The position numbers were made by a program, and so were the translations under genes. The notes under the pieces are model-generated. The model worked only from the letters and a program-made list of their open reading frames with translations, did no database searches and was not told where the DNA came from. DNA of 64,000 bases from Phyllobacterium sp. T1293 (GTDB lineage: Bacteria > Pseudomonadota > Alphaproteobacteria > Rhizobiales > Rhizobiaceae). Location: the NCBI RefSeq assembly GCF_020731415.2, contig NZ_CP088273.1:1245001-1309000 (forward strand), read 5' to 3'. Shown one piece after another: positions 35,992-45,432 of the stretch (position 1 is its first letter; every line of letters starts with the position of its first letter).

Positions 35992-37368
35992 TCAGAAGAA
36001 TTCAAGGCTGACGCGGAACATCTGCTCGACCTGTTTGACGGCTTCCGCAGTTGCGAAAATAACCACCCGGTCCTGCGGCTTGATGCGAACAGAACCATCG
36101 GGCCGGATCACCTCACCATTGCGATAGATCGCGCCGATACGCAGACCATCGGGTAAATCGAGATCGCGTAAGGGGGCGCCGACGAGCGGTGATGTTTCCA
36201 GCGCCTCCGCTTCGATAATCTCCGCCCGGCCCTTCTGGACACTGTGTACGGCCCGGATACGGCCCCGGCGCACATGTTGAAGCACACGCGAAATCGTGAC
36301 GCTGCGCGGGCTGATATGGGCATCGATACCCAGAGATTTGCTCAGGTCCAGATAATCCGGGTTGTTGATGAGGACGAGACTGGACTTGCAGCCAAGGCGC
36401 TTGGCCATGACGCCCGCCAGCATATTGACCTGATCATCATTGGTCAGCGCCACCAGAAGGTCCGCATCCTGAATTTCCGCTTCAAGCAGAAGTTTCTGGT
36501 CGAGTGCGCTGCCGTGCAAAACCATGGAACGGCGCAGACCATCGGCAATGGCATTGGCACGCGTCAGATTGGGCTCGATCAGTTTGACTTTGGTCTTGGG
36601 CTGTTTTGCCTCAATGGTCTGGGCAACATAGAGACCGACATTGCCACCGCCCGCTATAACGATGCGTGTGGCTTCAGGCTCCTCGTGTCCGAACAAGGCC
36701 AGCGTGCGGCGCACCTGCGCTTTGGTCGTCGCCACATAGGCTATATCACCCGCAAAAAGCTGATCGACCGAACGCGGAATGAACAATTTGTCGTTGCGGA
36801 TGATCGCCATGACCGTTGAAGGCAGATCGGGAAAAAGATCGCTCAGCTGGATCAGCGGCGTATTGATGACGGGACAGTCTTCCAGACACTCAATTGCCAT
36901 CACCACAATATTCTCGTCGGCAAAGCGCACGACATCGCTCACACCAGGCAAGGCGATACGGCGCAGCACCATTTCACCCACCTCAAGTTCAGGGGAAATG
37001 ATGACGTCAATGGGCATATGATCGCGGGAAAACAGATCCTGATAATGCGGCTGCAGATAGGCCTGCGCGCGGATACGGGCAATTTTGGTCGGTACGTTGA
37101 ACAGGGCGTGCGCGACTTCGCAGGCAACGATATTGACCTCGTCATAGAGCGTAGCCGCGATGATCATATCCGCCTGTTCGGCACCGGCTGCTGCCAGAAC
37201 ATCCGGATGGGCGCCATGACCGACGAAACCGCGCACATCAAGTGTATCGCGTATCACCTGAATAAGCTCAGCCGAGGTATCGATAACCGAAATATCATTG
37301 TCTTCGGCTGCCAGACGTTCGGCGATACCATATCCTACCTGCCCTGCGCCGCAGATGATGACACGCAT
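35992..37368 (-). CDS. trkA: Trk potassium-uptake NAD-binding protein TrkA
   Basis: 458 residues. Two Rossmann RCK-N domains begin ICGAGQVGYGIAERLAAED and VIAGGGNVGLYVAQTIEAK, each followed by an RCK-C domain (GEMVLRRIALPGVSDVV and GRAEIIEAEALETSPLVGAP). This is the peripheral gating subunit of the Trk potassium channel; TrkH is not in the window. It starts at the RidA stop (one base overlap) and sits in the ntrY-ntrX-trkA-hfq order conserved in this order of bacteria. Confidence 0.95.
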   Translation of the reverse strand: MRVIICGAGQVGYGIAERLAAEDNDISVIDTSAELIQVIRDTLDVRGFVGHGAHPDVLAAAGAEQADMIIAATLYDEVNIVACEVAHALFNVPTKIARIRAQAYLQPHYQDLFSRDHMPIDVIISPELEVGEMVLRRIALPGVSDVVRFADENIVVMAIECLEDCPVINTPLIQLSDLFPDLPSTVMAIIRNDKLFIPRSVDQLFAGDIAYVATTKAQVRRTLALFGHEEPEATRIVIAGGGNVGLYVAQTIEAKQPKTKVKLIEPNLTRANAIADGLRRSMVLHGSALDQKLLLEAEIQDADLLVALTNDDQVNMLAGVMAKRLGCKSSLVLINNPDYLDLSKSLGIDAHISPRSVTISRVLQHVRRGRIRAVHSVQKGRAEIIEAEALETSPLVGAPLRDLDLPDGLRIGAIYRNGEVIRPDGSVRIKPQDRVVIFATAEAVKQVEQMFRVSLEFF

Positions 37369-37772
37369 CAGCCAGTCTTACCTTCGGCAATGACGGCCAT
37401 AGCGTCCACTTCTATCATAACATCGGGGTGAAACAGTGCCGCCACGCCAATCAGGCTGCTGGTTGGTGGACATTGCGTATTCACCCAACGATCACGAACA
37501 GCGCGTATCTGCGGCAACATGGCCTGATCAAAATCCCTGATATAATAGGTCAGCCGGACAATACTGCTGAAATCTGTGCCAGCTGCTTTAAGCGTTGCCT
37601 CCATATTGGCAAACACCAGATCAAGCTGTGTGGCCACATCCTTCGTCGGAATTTTCCCCTCTGCGTCGAAAGGAACATGCCCTGAGAGCATAAGAAGCTT
37701 GCCGCCTTCGATCAGCATGGCCTGAGACAGGCCCGGTATGGACGGACCGGACGGATTGACAGGACGAAACAT
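37368..37772 (-). CDS. RidA/YjgF-family protein
   Basis: 134 residues forming one YjgF-like domain: PGLSQAMLIEGGKLLMLSGH, then DVATQLDLVFANMEATLKAA and SSIVRLTYYIRDFDQ. The C-terminal motif that usually carries the catalytic Arg (P-A-R-S in RidA) reads CPPTSSLIGVAAL, so the Arg is replaced. It is therefore probably not a classical imine deaminase and may belong to a different Rid subfamily. It is coupled to trkA by a one-base overlap. Confidence 0.88.
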   Translation of the reverse strand: MFRPVNPSGPSIPGLSQAMLIEGGKLLMLSGHVPFDAEGKIPTKDVATQLDLVFANMEATLKAAGTDFSSIVRLTYYIRDFDQAMLPQIRAVRDRWVNTQCPPTSSLIGVAALFHPDVMIEVDAMAVIAEGKTG

Positions 37773-37895
37773 TCCTCACTCCCATGATAAAAGCCGATGC
37801 CGGAGAGCAAAGGCCGCCGACTTTCCCGCAAAACCGGGAGAGTCGCAACCGAATACTGCCGTGTTGAATGACGTCTTAGAGACGCAGTGAACCGG

Positions 37896-39257
37896 TCAGA
37901 CGCCGAGCGATTTCAGCTTGCGATGCAATGCCGAGCGCTCCATGCCGACAAATTCCGCCGTACGGGAAATATTGCCGCCAAAGCGGTTGATCTGCGCAAT
38001 GAGATATTCCTTCTCAAATCGCTCGCGTGCCTCGCGTAAGGGCAAAGCCATGATGTGCTGATCGGATTCAGTCGGCGCTTTTGGCAAGGTGTCACCGATT
38101 TCCGCTGGCAGCAGATCGGCCGTAATGACCGCTTCCGGATCATCGCCACGTGCAAGGATGATCAGCCGTTCGATATTGTTGCGCAACTGGCGGATATTGC
38201 CCGGCCAGGAGTGTGACTGCAAAACAGCCATGGCATCCGGTCCGATCTTGCGCGGCTTGATGCCGGCCTGTTCGGCAATCTGCGTCATGAAGAACTCCAC
38301 AAGCGCAGGGATATCATCGCGGCGGTCGGCCAAAGGCGGAACGATAACCGGAACTACGGCCAACCGGTGGAACAGGTCTTCGCGGAAACGGCCCTCGGCA
38401 ATCATGGCTTCGAGATTCTGCGCGGTTGACGAGATGATGCGCACATCCACCTTGATGCGCTTGGTGCCGCCTACCCGCTCAAATTGCTGATCAACAAGCA
38501 CGCGCAGAATCTTGTTCTGCGTTTCGCGCGGCATATCGGCAATTTCATTGAGGTACAAAATACCGCCATGGGCTTCTTCCAGCGCACCGACCTTGCGTTC
38601 GCCGCCATCGGATTCGGTGCCGAACAGCTCCACTTCCATCCGCTCTGGCGTAATGGTTGCGGCATTCAAATTGACGAATGGCCCCTTTGAGCGGGCAGAA
38701 AGGGCGTGGATAGCGCGGGCGGTGAGTTCCTTGCCTGCCCCCGATGGACCTGTAATCATGATACGGCTGTTGGTCGGTGCAACGCGCTCAATCGTCTGGC
38801 GCAGATGATTCATCGACAGTGATGTGCCGAGCAATTCGAAACTCTCGGTGGAACGCTTGCGCAGATCCGAAACTTCGCGACGTAGCTTCGATGTCTCCAA
38901 TGCCCGTTCGGCAATGAGGATCAGGCGGTCTGCCTTGAACGGCTTCTCGATAAAATCATAGGCGCCACGGCGAATGGCTGAAACAGCGGTTTCAATATTG
39001 CCATGACCCGAAATCATCACCACGGGAATCTCCGGATGACGGATTTTGATTTCGTCCAGCAGGGCAAGGCCATCGAGACGGCTGCCCTGCATCCAGATAT
39101 CGAGAAAGATCAGCCGGGGAATGCGATCATCGATCGCAGCCAAGGCGCTGTCAGCATCAGAAGCCACACGGGTTTCGTGGCCTTCGTCGCTCAATATTCC
39201 TGCAACAAGCTCGCGGATGTCGACTTCATCGTCGACGACAAGAATGTCAGATGCCAT
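37896..39257 (-). CDS. ntrX: Nitrogen-regulation response regulator NtrX
   Basis: 453 residues. Receiver domain with D53 in LIFLDIWMQGSRLDGL, central AAA+ domain with Walker A GPSGAGKE (170-177), and a C-terminal Fis-type helix-turn-helix (NRFGGNISRTAEFVGMERSA). The sigma-54 contact loop GAFTGA is absent; the corresponding stretch reads FGTESDGGERKVGALEEAHG, as usual for NtrX. The Walker B Asp is replaced: LYLNEIADMP has N237. It overlaps the ntrY stop by 11 bases. It works with NtrY in nitrogen and redox control. Confidence 0.93.
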   Translation of the reverse strand: MASDILVVDDEVDIRELVAGILSDEGHETRVASDADSALAAIDDRIPRLIFLDIWMQGSRLDGLALLDEIKIRHPEIPVVMISGHGNIETAVSAIRRGAYDFIEKPFKADRLILIAERALETSKLRREVSDLRKRSTESFELLGTSLSMNHLRQTIERVAPTNSRIMITGPSGAGKELTARAIHALSARSKGPFVNLNAATITPERMEVELFGTESDGGERKVGALEEAHGGILYLNEIADMPRETQNKILRVLVDQQFERVGGTKRIKVDVRIISSTAQNLEAMIAEGRFREDLFHRLAVVPVIVPPLADRRDDIPALVEFFMTQIAEQAGIKPRKIGPDAMAVLQSHSWPGNIRQLRNNIERLIILARGDDPEAVITADLLPAEIGDTLPKAPTESDQHIMALPLREARERFEKEYLIAQINRFGGNISRTAEFVGMERSALHRKLKSLGV

Positions 39258-41523
39258 TTGAATTCACCTGTTTCGCCGATTGAGTGGTATGTTCGGCTGT
39301 CTGTGTATCGGTATGGGTAGTTGGAAATACCATGCGGATCATTGCACCGCGTCCGCCGTAAAAATCTTCAGGGGCGTCGTGCAATTCAATTTGACCGTCA
39401 TGTTCTTCGACGATCTTTTTGACAATTGCGAGGCCAAGGCCTGTGCCCTTTTCGCGTGTTGTCATATAGGGTTCAAGCAGGCGCTGCCGATGTTCCCTTG
39501 GCAAGCCTTTGCCATTGTCGGTAACTTCGACAATCAACTTATCCCCTTCTTGCTTGGAGCGGACGCGGATATGCCCCTCCCCTAGCCCTTCTTTAACAAC
39601 GGATTCAATAGCTTCCGCTGCATTCTTTATCACGTTTCCGAAGGCCTGGCCGATCAATCGGCCATCAAACTGACCCACAAGCGGAACGTTGCCAAAATCC
39701 CGCTCAAAGCGGATATCACTGCGGCTGACTTCCACAAGAAATGAAGCCTCGCGCAGCGCTTCGCGCAGGTCCATCGCCTTGATTTCCGGCTTGGGCATCC
39801 GGGCGAAGGATGAAAACTCATCCACCATACGGCCGATATCACCCACCTGCCGGATGATTGTTTCCGTGCATTGGTCAAAAACCTCGCGGTCTTCAGTAAT
39901 CACCTTGCCATAGCGTCGGCGGATACGTTCGGCGGAAAGCTGGATCGGTGTCAGTGGATTTTTGATTTCATGGGCAATGCGCCGCGCTACATCGGCCCAG
40001 GCCGAGGAACGCTGTGCTTCCACAAGATCAGTGATGTCATCCACCGTCACGACATAGGAATGTTCTGCGGATTCGGCGTCTTCAACCGTGACCTGAACAT
40101 TGAATGTGCGGGCGCTGCCGCGGCGCGACATAGACACCTGTTCGCGATAAACCGGGCGGCCCGTGGCGTGAGCCACTTCGAAAACCAACCCGATCTCAGG
40201 CACGAGTGCGGTCAGATTCTTGCCAACGGCTGTGACCGGATCAAGCTCGAACATGGTTTCTGCAGATCGGTTCATGATGCCAATAACGCCGTCACCGTCG
40301 ACGCTGATCACACCGGCGGTGACACCTGACAGCACAGCTTCCGAGAAACGGCGGCGTTCATCGATCTGGTCTTTTGCTGCTACAAGATCACGACGTTGCG
40401 TCCCAAGCTGCCGCACCATGGTGTTGAATGTTTGGGAGAGCGAACCAACATCGCCGTCGGAACGGCGCACGGGTACGGCCACATCAAGATTGCCGGTGGC
40501 AACATCACCCGCCGCCCCGATCAGCAAGCGAATGGGACGCACAAGCCTGTCGGCCACGGCAATACCTGTCCAGATTGCCGATAAAAGCAAAGTCAGGGTG
40601 AGCCCGAAATAAAGCAGAGCAAACAGAATCTGTGTGTTAACGCCATTGGCGGCGAGCTGGCGCGCTTCCGGCGTATTGCTCTCAATCGCCCGCATGGAGT
40701 TCAGAATGTCTCCGTCTACGGGCCGGACCGTATAAAGAAACATGTCGGGTATTTGCTGCAACTTCACCACAGCACTCAGCAGATTGGTCTGTTCCGGCGG
40801 TATCAGAACCGGCCTGCCATCTTCAGCTGTCTTCAAAATGGATTTCGCCACGGGCGGAATTGTTATGCTGGTGCGTATATCCGCACGAACGGCCACGTCT
40901 CCGCTGGAACGGATGATGAAAGCACCAATCAGACCACGGCCATTTGCCTGCTGGGTGAGAAACCGCGTGAAGCTGGTGCGATCAAGATTATAGAGCGAGC
41001 GCTGCGAATCCACATCGCTGACCATTTCCAGCGTTGTTCCCTGCAAATTGCGGGCACTTTCCTGAATATAGGAATTGGCAAGGCTGATTGAGGAATTGAC
41101 GATCGTCGTTGTTCGCATCTCAAACCAACGGTCAAGTCCAAGGTCAAGCGTAACGGACGCAACGATTGCAACAAGCATGGCAGGAACGGCGGCAACAAGC
41201 GAAAACAGCACAACAAGACGCACATGCAGGCGTGCAGCGGCCTTCCCGCGGTTTCTGGCCTGGCTGATACGATAGATTTCCCGGCCGATCAGAACAATCA
41301 GCGCGAGAATCAGCACGGCATTTATACTGGTGAGGAAGAAGGAAATGTTGCTGTCAGGGCGAAGCGGTGTCATTCCGGTCAGGATGAAAAACGTTATGCC
41401 GGTGGTTAAAAGCGCCAGCACAACCGTGATAACACCAATACGGGAGTAAAAACGCTGCGTGTTGCCGCCAGCGGCAGCCGTGAGCGAATTCCCGAACTGA
41501 TTGACCGAATTTGATAAGAGCAT
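39247..41523 (-). CDS. ntrY: Nitrogen-regulation sensor kinase NtrY
   Basis: 758 residues. Several N-terminal membrane spans (about 30-50, 60-82, 100-124), an extracytoplasmic region and another span (about 300-325), then HAMP, a PAS domain (about 390-500), HisKA with H518 in ARRIAHEIKNPLTPIQLSAE and HATPase_c (IKNAAEAIESVVKEGLGEGH; GKGLPREHR; GTGLGLAIVKKIVEEH). This matches NtrY length and layout. It is the first gene of the ntrYX unit; the 299-base leader holds two palindromes. Confidence 0.94.
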   Translation of the reverse strand: MLLSNSVNQFGNSLTAAAGGNTQRFYSRIGVITVVLALLTTGITFFILTGMTPLRPDSNISFFLTSINAVLILALIVLIGREIYRISQARNRGKAAARLHVRLVVLFSLVAAVPAMLVAIVASVTLDLGLDRWFEMRTTTIVNSSISLANSYIQESARNLQGTTLEMVSDVDSQRSLYNLDRTSFTRFLTQQANGRGLIGAFIIRSSGDVAVRADIRTSITIPPVAKSILKTAEDGRPVLIPPEQTNLLSAVVKLQQIPDMFLYTVRPVDGDILNSMRAIESNTPEARQLAANGVNTQILFALLYFGLTLTLLLSAIWTGIAVADRLVRPIRLLIGAAGDVATGNLDVAVPVRRSDGDVGSLSQTFNTMVRQLGTQRRDLVAAKDQIDERRRFSEAVLSGVTAGVISVDGDGVIGIMNRSAETMFELDPVTAVGKNLTALVPEIGLVFEVAHATGRPVYREQVSMSRRGSARTFNVQVTVEDAESAEHSYVVTVDDITDLVEAQRSSAWADVARRIAHEIKNPLTPIQLSAERIRRRYGKVITEDREVFDQCTETIIRQVGDIGRMVDEFSSFARMPKPEIKAMDLREALREASFLVEVSRSDIRFERDFGNVPLVGQFDGRLIGQAFGNVIKNAAEAIESVVKEGLGEGHIRVRSKQEGDKLIVEVTDNGKGLPREHRQRLLEPYMTTREKGTGLGLAIVKKIVEEHDGQIELHDAPEDFYGGRGAMIRMVFPTTHTDTQTAEHTTQSAKQVNSNGI

Positions 41524-41544
41524 CGCTTATGCCATCCCAACCAC

Positions 41545-41631
41545 GTTGCACTCATGCAACACATTGTGGCGGAAATGCAACGCCCTGTCGTTGAAAGTTG
41601 TGCAGAATTTACTTGGAGATTCACTAGTGAA
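41545..41631. promoter_or_regulatory. Two palindromes upstream of ntrY
   Basis: GTTGCA-ctca-TGCAAC (41545-41560) lies 22 bases upstream of the ntrY start, and a perfect 12-base palindrome TTCACTAGTGAA is at 41620-41631. Both lie in the 299-base gap between ntrY and the divergent DUF2147 gene. They may be operator sites; the binding proteins are unknown. Confidence 0.35.
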
Positions 41632-41822
41632 CCTGATTGACGCGTTAAAAGTCGGCGGAAATTCGATGAAATAGCCCGCTGGCTTACCTTGATATTTCCG
41701 TGCGCAATCCAAATTGTATGAATTTCAGAGAAAGAAAAGGCAGGCGTAATGCTCGCGTCAAAATTTAGCCGGAGTATTAATGCAGGGGTAGGAAATATCG
41801 TTTTGCATTCAGGAGATACTCG

Positions 41823-42236
41823 TTGTTTAACATTCAAAAATTGACCTTGTCTTTGCTTGTCGTCTCGGCGATGGCTGTGCCCGCCATGGCGCAGGCGCCC
41901 GATATAACGGGCACCTATGTCAATGATACGGGACGCACGAAGGTCCGGTTGAGCGATTGCGGTGCGGGAATTTGCGGCACGGTGATCTGGATGAGCAACC
42001 CTGTTAATGACGTCAACAACCCTGATGCGTCCAAGCGCGATCGGCCGGTTGTGGGAATACAGGCAGTCACATTGAAGCCGACGGATTCGGGAACCTATAC
42101 CGGTTCTCTATACAACACAGAAAATGGCAAGACCTATTCCGGCAAAGCCAAGCTTTCAGACAAGGGCATTCAACTGTCAGGTTGTGTGCTTGGCGGGCTT
42201 CTCTGCAAGGATTCGACCTGGCGGCGGGTTGATTAA
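41823..42236 (+). CDS. DUF2147-family secreted protein
   Basis: 137 residues from a TTG start at 41823; AGGAGA (41811-41816) lies six bases before it, and no ATG in frame is near. A signal peptide ends at AMAQAPD. The mature domain DITGTYVNDTGRTKVRLSDC, then GICGTVIWM, SGTYTGSLYNTENGKTYSGK and ending GCVLGGLLCKDSTWRR, is the DUF2147 pattern of small periplasmic beta-barrel-like proteins. The function is unknown. It is divergent from ntrY. Confidence 0.9.
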   Translation: MFNIQKLTLSLLVVSAMAVPAMAQAPDITGTYVNDTGRTKVRLSDCGAGICGTVIWMSNPVNDVNNPDASKRDRPVVGIQAVTLKPTDSGTYTGSLYNTENGKTYSGKAKLSDKGIQLSGCVLGGLLCKDSTWRRVD

Positions 42237-42260
42237 AGCCATCATCTCCACGGATTGCCG

Positions 42261-42545
42261 ATGCGCTCAAAACCACTGGTGATATTCGGCGCGGCCCTTT
42301 GCCTTTTGTGCTTTCCGCTTGCCCTGTTCTTTGCCGGGATTTCTGTCATGGCATCGGATGGCGGCGTGACGCCTGAATCGCGCATGATTTTTTACGTGAT
42401 GTGCGGTTGGCCGATCAGCGCGCTTGGTGGTCCTATCGGCGCAGCATTGACCCACCGCCGGATCGGCGGATGGGCCTTGCTGTGGTTTGTTCCGTGCCTG
42501 GCCTATGCCGTTGCCATTCTCGGCCTGAACGTGTTTGGCCATTGA
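42261..42545 (+). CDS. Small hydrophobic membrane protein (94 aa)
   Basis: 94 residues from ATG 42261. Three hydrophobic segments: LVIFGAALCLLCFPLALFFA, IFYVMCGWPISALGGPIGAA and WALLWFVPCLAYAVAILGL. It starts 24 bases after the DUF2147 stop and may be in one unit with it. No family was recognised. Confidence 0.7.
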   Translation: MRSKPLVIFGAALCLLCFPLALFFAGISVMASDGGVTPESRMIFYVMCGWPISALGGPIGAALTHRRIGGWALLWFVPCLAYAVAILGLNVFGH

Positions 42546-42560
42546 CGGCAGAACCGGCTG

Positions 42561-42914
42561 TCAGAGTTCCATGAAGGACTGAAAGCCGCCATAGATCATG
42601 CGCTTGCCATCAAATGGCATTTCCCATTTTTCGCTGTCAAGACGAGGATCGGCCATGACCTTCTTGTTAATCTCGTCCCGCTCCGCCCGTGAATTATAGA
42701 CAATCCATGAGAATACAACGACTTCGTCGTCCTTGGCCTGTACCGCACGCGGGAAGGATGTGAGTTCACCATAGGGAACATCGTCGCCAATGCATTCGAC
42801 GTAAGCGAGTGCTCCATATTCTTTCCAGACGCCGCCTGCCGCATTGGCCATGGCCTTATAAGCGTCGATCTTGTCCTTGGGTACGGCGAGTACAAATCCA
42901 TCAACATATGACAT
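42561..42914 (-). CDS. DUF1428-family protein
   Basis: 117 residues from ATG 42914, chosen because GGAGATCAAA precedes it; a longer frame to 42974 lacks a ribosome site. It begins MSYVDGFVLAVPKDKIDAYK, with GALAYVECIGDDVPYGELTS and ending DGKRMIYGGFQSFMEL. The pattern is that of small dimeric alpha-beta barrel proteins (DUF1428). It is probably monocistronic; the role is unknown. Confidence 0.88.
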   Translation of the reverse strand: MSYVDGFVLAVPKDKIDAYKAMANAAGGVWKEYGALAYVECIGDDVPYGELTSFPRAVQAKDDEVVVFSWIVYNSRAERDEINKKVMADPRLDSEKWEMPFDGKRMIYGGFQSFMEL

Positions 42915-43041
42915 TTTGATCTCCTCACTTGTTTCAACTGCCCTAGGACGATTGAACGGAGCACTATCCGACATCGTTCCTTCATTTTTTTAAATGTATA
43001 TCGAATGCCCAATGATCTGGCCAATGGCGAAATCGTGCAAC

Positions 43042-43073
43042 GGCCTGCCCAACTTTTTCGGGGTGGGCAGGCC
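43042..43073 (-). terminator. Terminator-like hairpin after the sugar ABC operon
   Basis: GGCCTGCCC (43042-43050) pairs with GGGCAGGCC (43065-43073) and further CAAC/GTTG pairing extends the stem. It starts 21 bases after the end of the binding-protein gene (minus strand). There is no long T-run, but the stem is very strong. Confidence 0.6.
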
Positions 43074-43093
43074 TGTTGCGGCTTGAAGCGTGA

Positions 43094-44059
43094 TCAGAGC
43101 CCGTTCTTCTTCAGTATCTCGGGCGCATTTTCTTTGGTGATGGTTTCAGTACCAAGGACGATTTTCTTTTCAACCTTTTCGCCAGCAAGGACCTTTAAGG
43201 CCTGCCGCAATCCCTCAGCGCCCGGTGTTGGATAAAGGAATGTGGCGGCAAGCTCGCCTTTATTGACCCACTGGACACCTTCATTCGGCAGGCCATCAAC
43301 GCCAAGGAACAGAATGTTCTTTTCACGCCCCGCATCCTTGGCGGCAAGATAAGCACCGTAGGCCATGGGATCATTATGGCCATAGACCAGACTTATGTCT
43401 TCGTGGTTGCGCAGGGCTGTCGCCATGATGTTGTAGGCCTGATCCTGTTTCCAGTCGCCGGACTGTTTATCCAAAAGATAGGTAATGCCCTTTTCCGCGT
43501 CGGTATATTTGTGGAAGCCGTTGCTGCGATCATGGCTCGCCTGCGTGCCGAGACCGCCCCAGATTTCAACAACAGTGCCCTTGGCTTTGCCCTTGCCGCC
43601 AAGCAATTCCACCGCATGTTGCCCGGCGGCTTCACCGATGACGACGTTATCGCCGCCAATCCACTGGGTGAACTTGTCCGTATCCACATTGCGATCAAGT
43701 ACGATCACTGGAATACCGGCGTCCATGGCCTTTTCCACAACGCCGGTCAGGCCAGCGGATTCCTTTGGCGAAATCAGGATAGCGTCGACCTCCTGCCGGA
43801 TGAAATTCTCAACGTCTGCCACCTGTTTTTCCGTCTTGTCCTGTCCATCCGCTACAAGCAGTTCGACATTCGGGTGGTTCTTGGCCTCGGCCACCAGATC
43901 CTTGTTGAACTGAACGCGCCAAGGTTCAACGGTCGTGGTCTGGCTGAAACCGATGACGTATTTGTCTTTGGCCTCCGCGCTTGGCATGGGAAGCGCCAGT
44001 GGCGCTATGAAGGCGGTTGCCATTGCCAATTTGGCAAAATGTCTGCGTGTCAGATGCAT
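43094..44059 (-). CDS. Sugar ABC transporter, periplasmic substrate-binding protein (ribose type)
   Basis: 321 residues. A signal with a twin-Arg-like start (LTRRHFAKLAMATAFIAPLA) ends near SAEAKDK. It has the RbsB/XylF-like fold: VIGFSQTTTVEPWRVQFNKD, then FIRQEVDAILISPKESAGLT, AGIPVIVLDRNVDTDKFTQW, GKGKAKGTVVEIWGGLGTQA and VYGHNDPMAYGAYLAAKDAG. It captures a monosaccharide in the periplasm for the permease and ATPase encoded upstream on the same strand. It is the last gene of the operon. Confidence 0.93.
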   Translation of the reverse strand: MHLTRRHFAKLAMATAFIAPLALPMPSAEAKDKYVIGFSQTTTVEPWRVQFNKDLVAEAKNHPNVELLVADGQDKTEKQVADVENFIRQEVDAILISPKESAGLTGVVEKAMDAGIPVIVLDRNVDTDKFTQWIGGDNVVIGEAAGQHAVELLGGKGKAKGTVVEIWGGLGTQASHDRSNGFHKYTDAEKGITYLLDKQSGDWKQDQAYNIMATALRNHEDISLVYGHNDPMAYGAYLAAKDAGREKNILFLGVDGLPNEGVQWVNKGELAATFLYPTPGAEGLRQALKVLAGEKVEKKIVLGTETITKENAPEILKKNGL

Positions 44060-44100
44060 GATTTCCTCCCTGTTAGTTTCTGGCCTGATGTTCTTTTCTG

Positions 44101-45432
44101 TCAGTTCATTTCACCCTGCCCTTGCCTGTTTTCTGGCTTGTCGGGCGCGGATTTCTTTGAAGGATTGGCTGTCATTAGCTGGGAGAGGAAAAACAGCCAC
44201 CCGCTGGAGCGTCGCTCCTGCAGCAACACCGCAACGATGATGATGATGCCTTTGAGCACCAGCTGCGTATTGCTGTCGATATTGTTCAGCTGCAGGATAT
44301 TGCTGAGGAAACCGAAGATGAGCACGCCGACAAGTGTGCCGATCATCGAACCGCGGCCACCCATGAGGCTGGTTCCACCGATAACCACGGCGGCAATTGC
44401 ATCAAGCTCCAGCCCCATGCCCGCATCGGGCTTTCCCTGCCGGTATTGCGCAACGTAAAGAATGCCTGCGAGCGCGGCGAGATAGCCCGAGATGGCGTAA
44501 ACGGTGATTTTCACACGCCAGACCGGCACACCGGCAAGACGCGCGGCCTCTTCATTGCCGCCGATTGCGTAGATATAGCGTCCGAACTTCGTATATTTGA
44601 GGATCACCCAGAACAGCAGGATAATGCCTGCGAAGATCAATCCGGGCACAGGCACAAGTCCAAAGATCAGTGAACGAAGGAATTCGAAATTCTCCGTGGC
44701 GTTGCTGCCTGTATAAACAGGCCAGACGGCCGTGTTCTGCCCTGCAGTCAGGCGCGCAATACCAAGTCCAGCAACCATCATGGCGAGCGTCACAATGAAC
44801 GGCTGTAGGCGACCGCCGACAATGACAAGGCCATTGACCATTCCCAGCATGAAACCAACCGCCGGAACCACGACCAGCACCAGCAGCACTCCGGCCTTTG
44901 CGTCGGCGCCCGATGCGACCCACCAGGCGATTGCCGCTGCGCCGATAATGGCGACGAGGGCAATAATGCGATTCAATTGCGTCTGATTATCCGTTTGCTC
45001 ACCAACCGACCGGGCGCGAGCCTTTGCGATGAATAATCCCGCCCCCAGAACCACGAGAAATGCCAGAATGAAAATAGCGGGCACGCCAATCGAATAGGCT
45101 GCCGACCAGCCTTCATTGGTCAAAAGCATGGCGCAAACGACGGAACCGAGTGCAAGGACCGATCCGACGGACAGGTCAATGCCTGATATCAGGATCACCA
45201 GTGTCATGCCGACAGCGGTAATTCCCGTAACGGAAATTTGTCTGAAAACATCGGACAGGTTGCCATAGGACAGGAAAATATTGTGCCCTTTGGACGAAAC
45301 GGGCGACGACAGGACGCCTACCAGAAACAGAAGTACCAATCCCCAATAAAGCTTGGTTGCGTTGAGGACGCTTTTCATGCGGCCCAGATTGCGTTGGGAT
45401 GACTGCATGGTCTGCTCGCTTGTCTGTGTCAT
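44101..45432 (-). CDS. Sugar ABC transporter permease (RbsC/XylH family)
   Basis: 443 residues with about ten membrane spans, longer than RbsC because of an inserted hydrophilic part (about 140-165). Family segments include GITAVGMTLVILISGIDLSV, GSVLALGSVVCAMLL, GMVNGLVIVGGRLQPFIVTL and the C-terminal MGGRGSMIGTLVGVLIFGFL. It forms the membrane channel of the importer. It starts with a four-base overlap with the ATPase gene (45429-45432). Confidence 0.93.
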   Translation of the reverse strand: MTQTSEQTMQSSQRNLGRMKSVLNATKLYWGLVLLFLVGVLSSPVSSKGHNIFLSYGNLSDVFRQISVTGITAVGMTLVILISGIDLSVGSVLALGSVVCAMLLTNEGWSAAYSIGVPAIFILAFLVVLGAGLFIAKARARSVGEQTDNQTQLNRIIALVAIIGAAAIAWWVASGADAKAGVLLVLVVVPAVGFMLGMVNGLVIVGGRLQPFIVTLAMMVAGLGIARLTAGQNTAVWPVYTGSNATENFEFLRSLIFGLVPVPGLIFAGIILLFWVILKYTKFGRYIYAIGGNEEAARLAGVPVWRVKITVYAISGYLAALAGILYVAQYRQGKPDAGMGLELDAIAAVVIGGTSLMGGRGSMIGTLVGVLIFGFLSNILQLNNIDSNTQLVLKGIIIIVAVLLQERRSSGWLFFLSQLMTANPSKKSAPDKPENRQGQGEMN

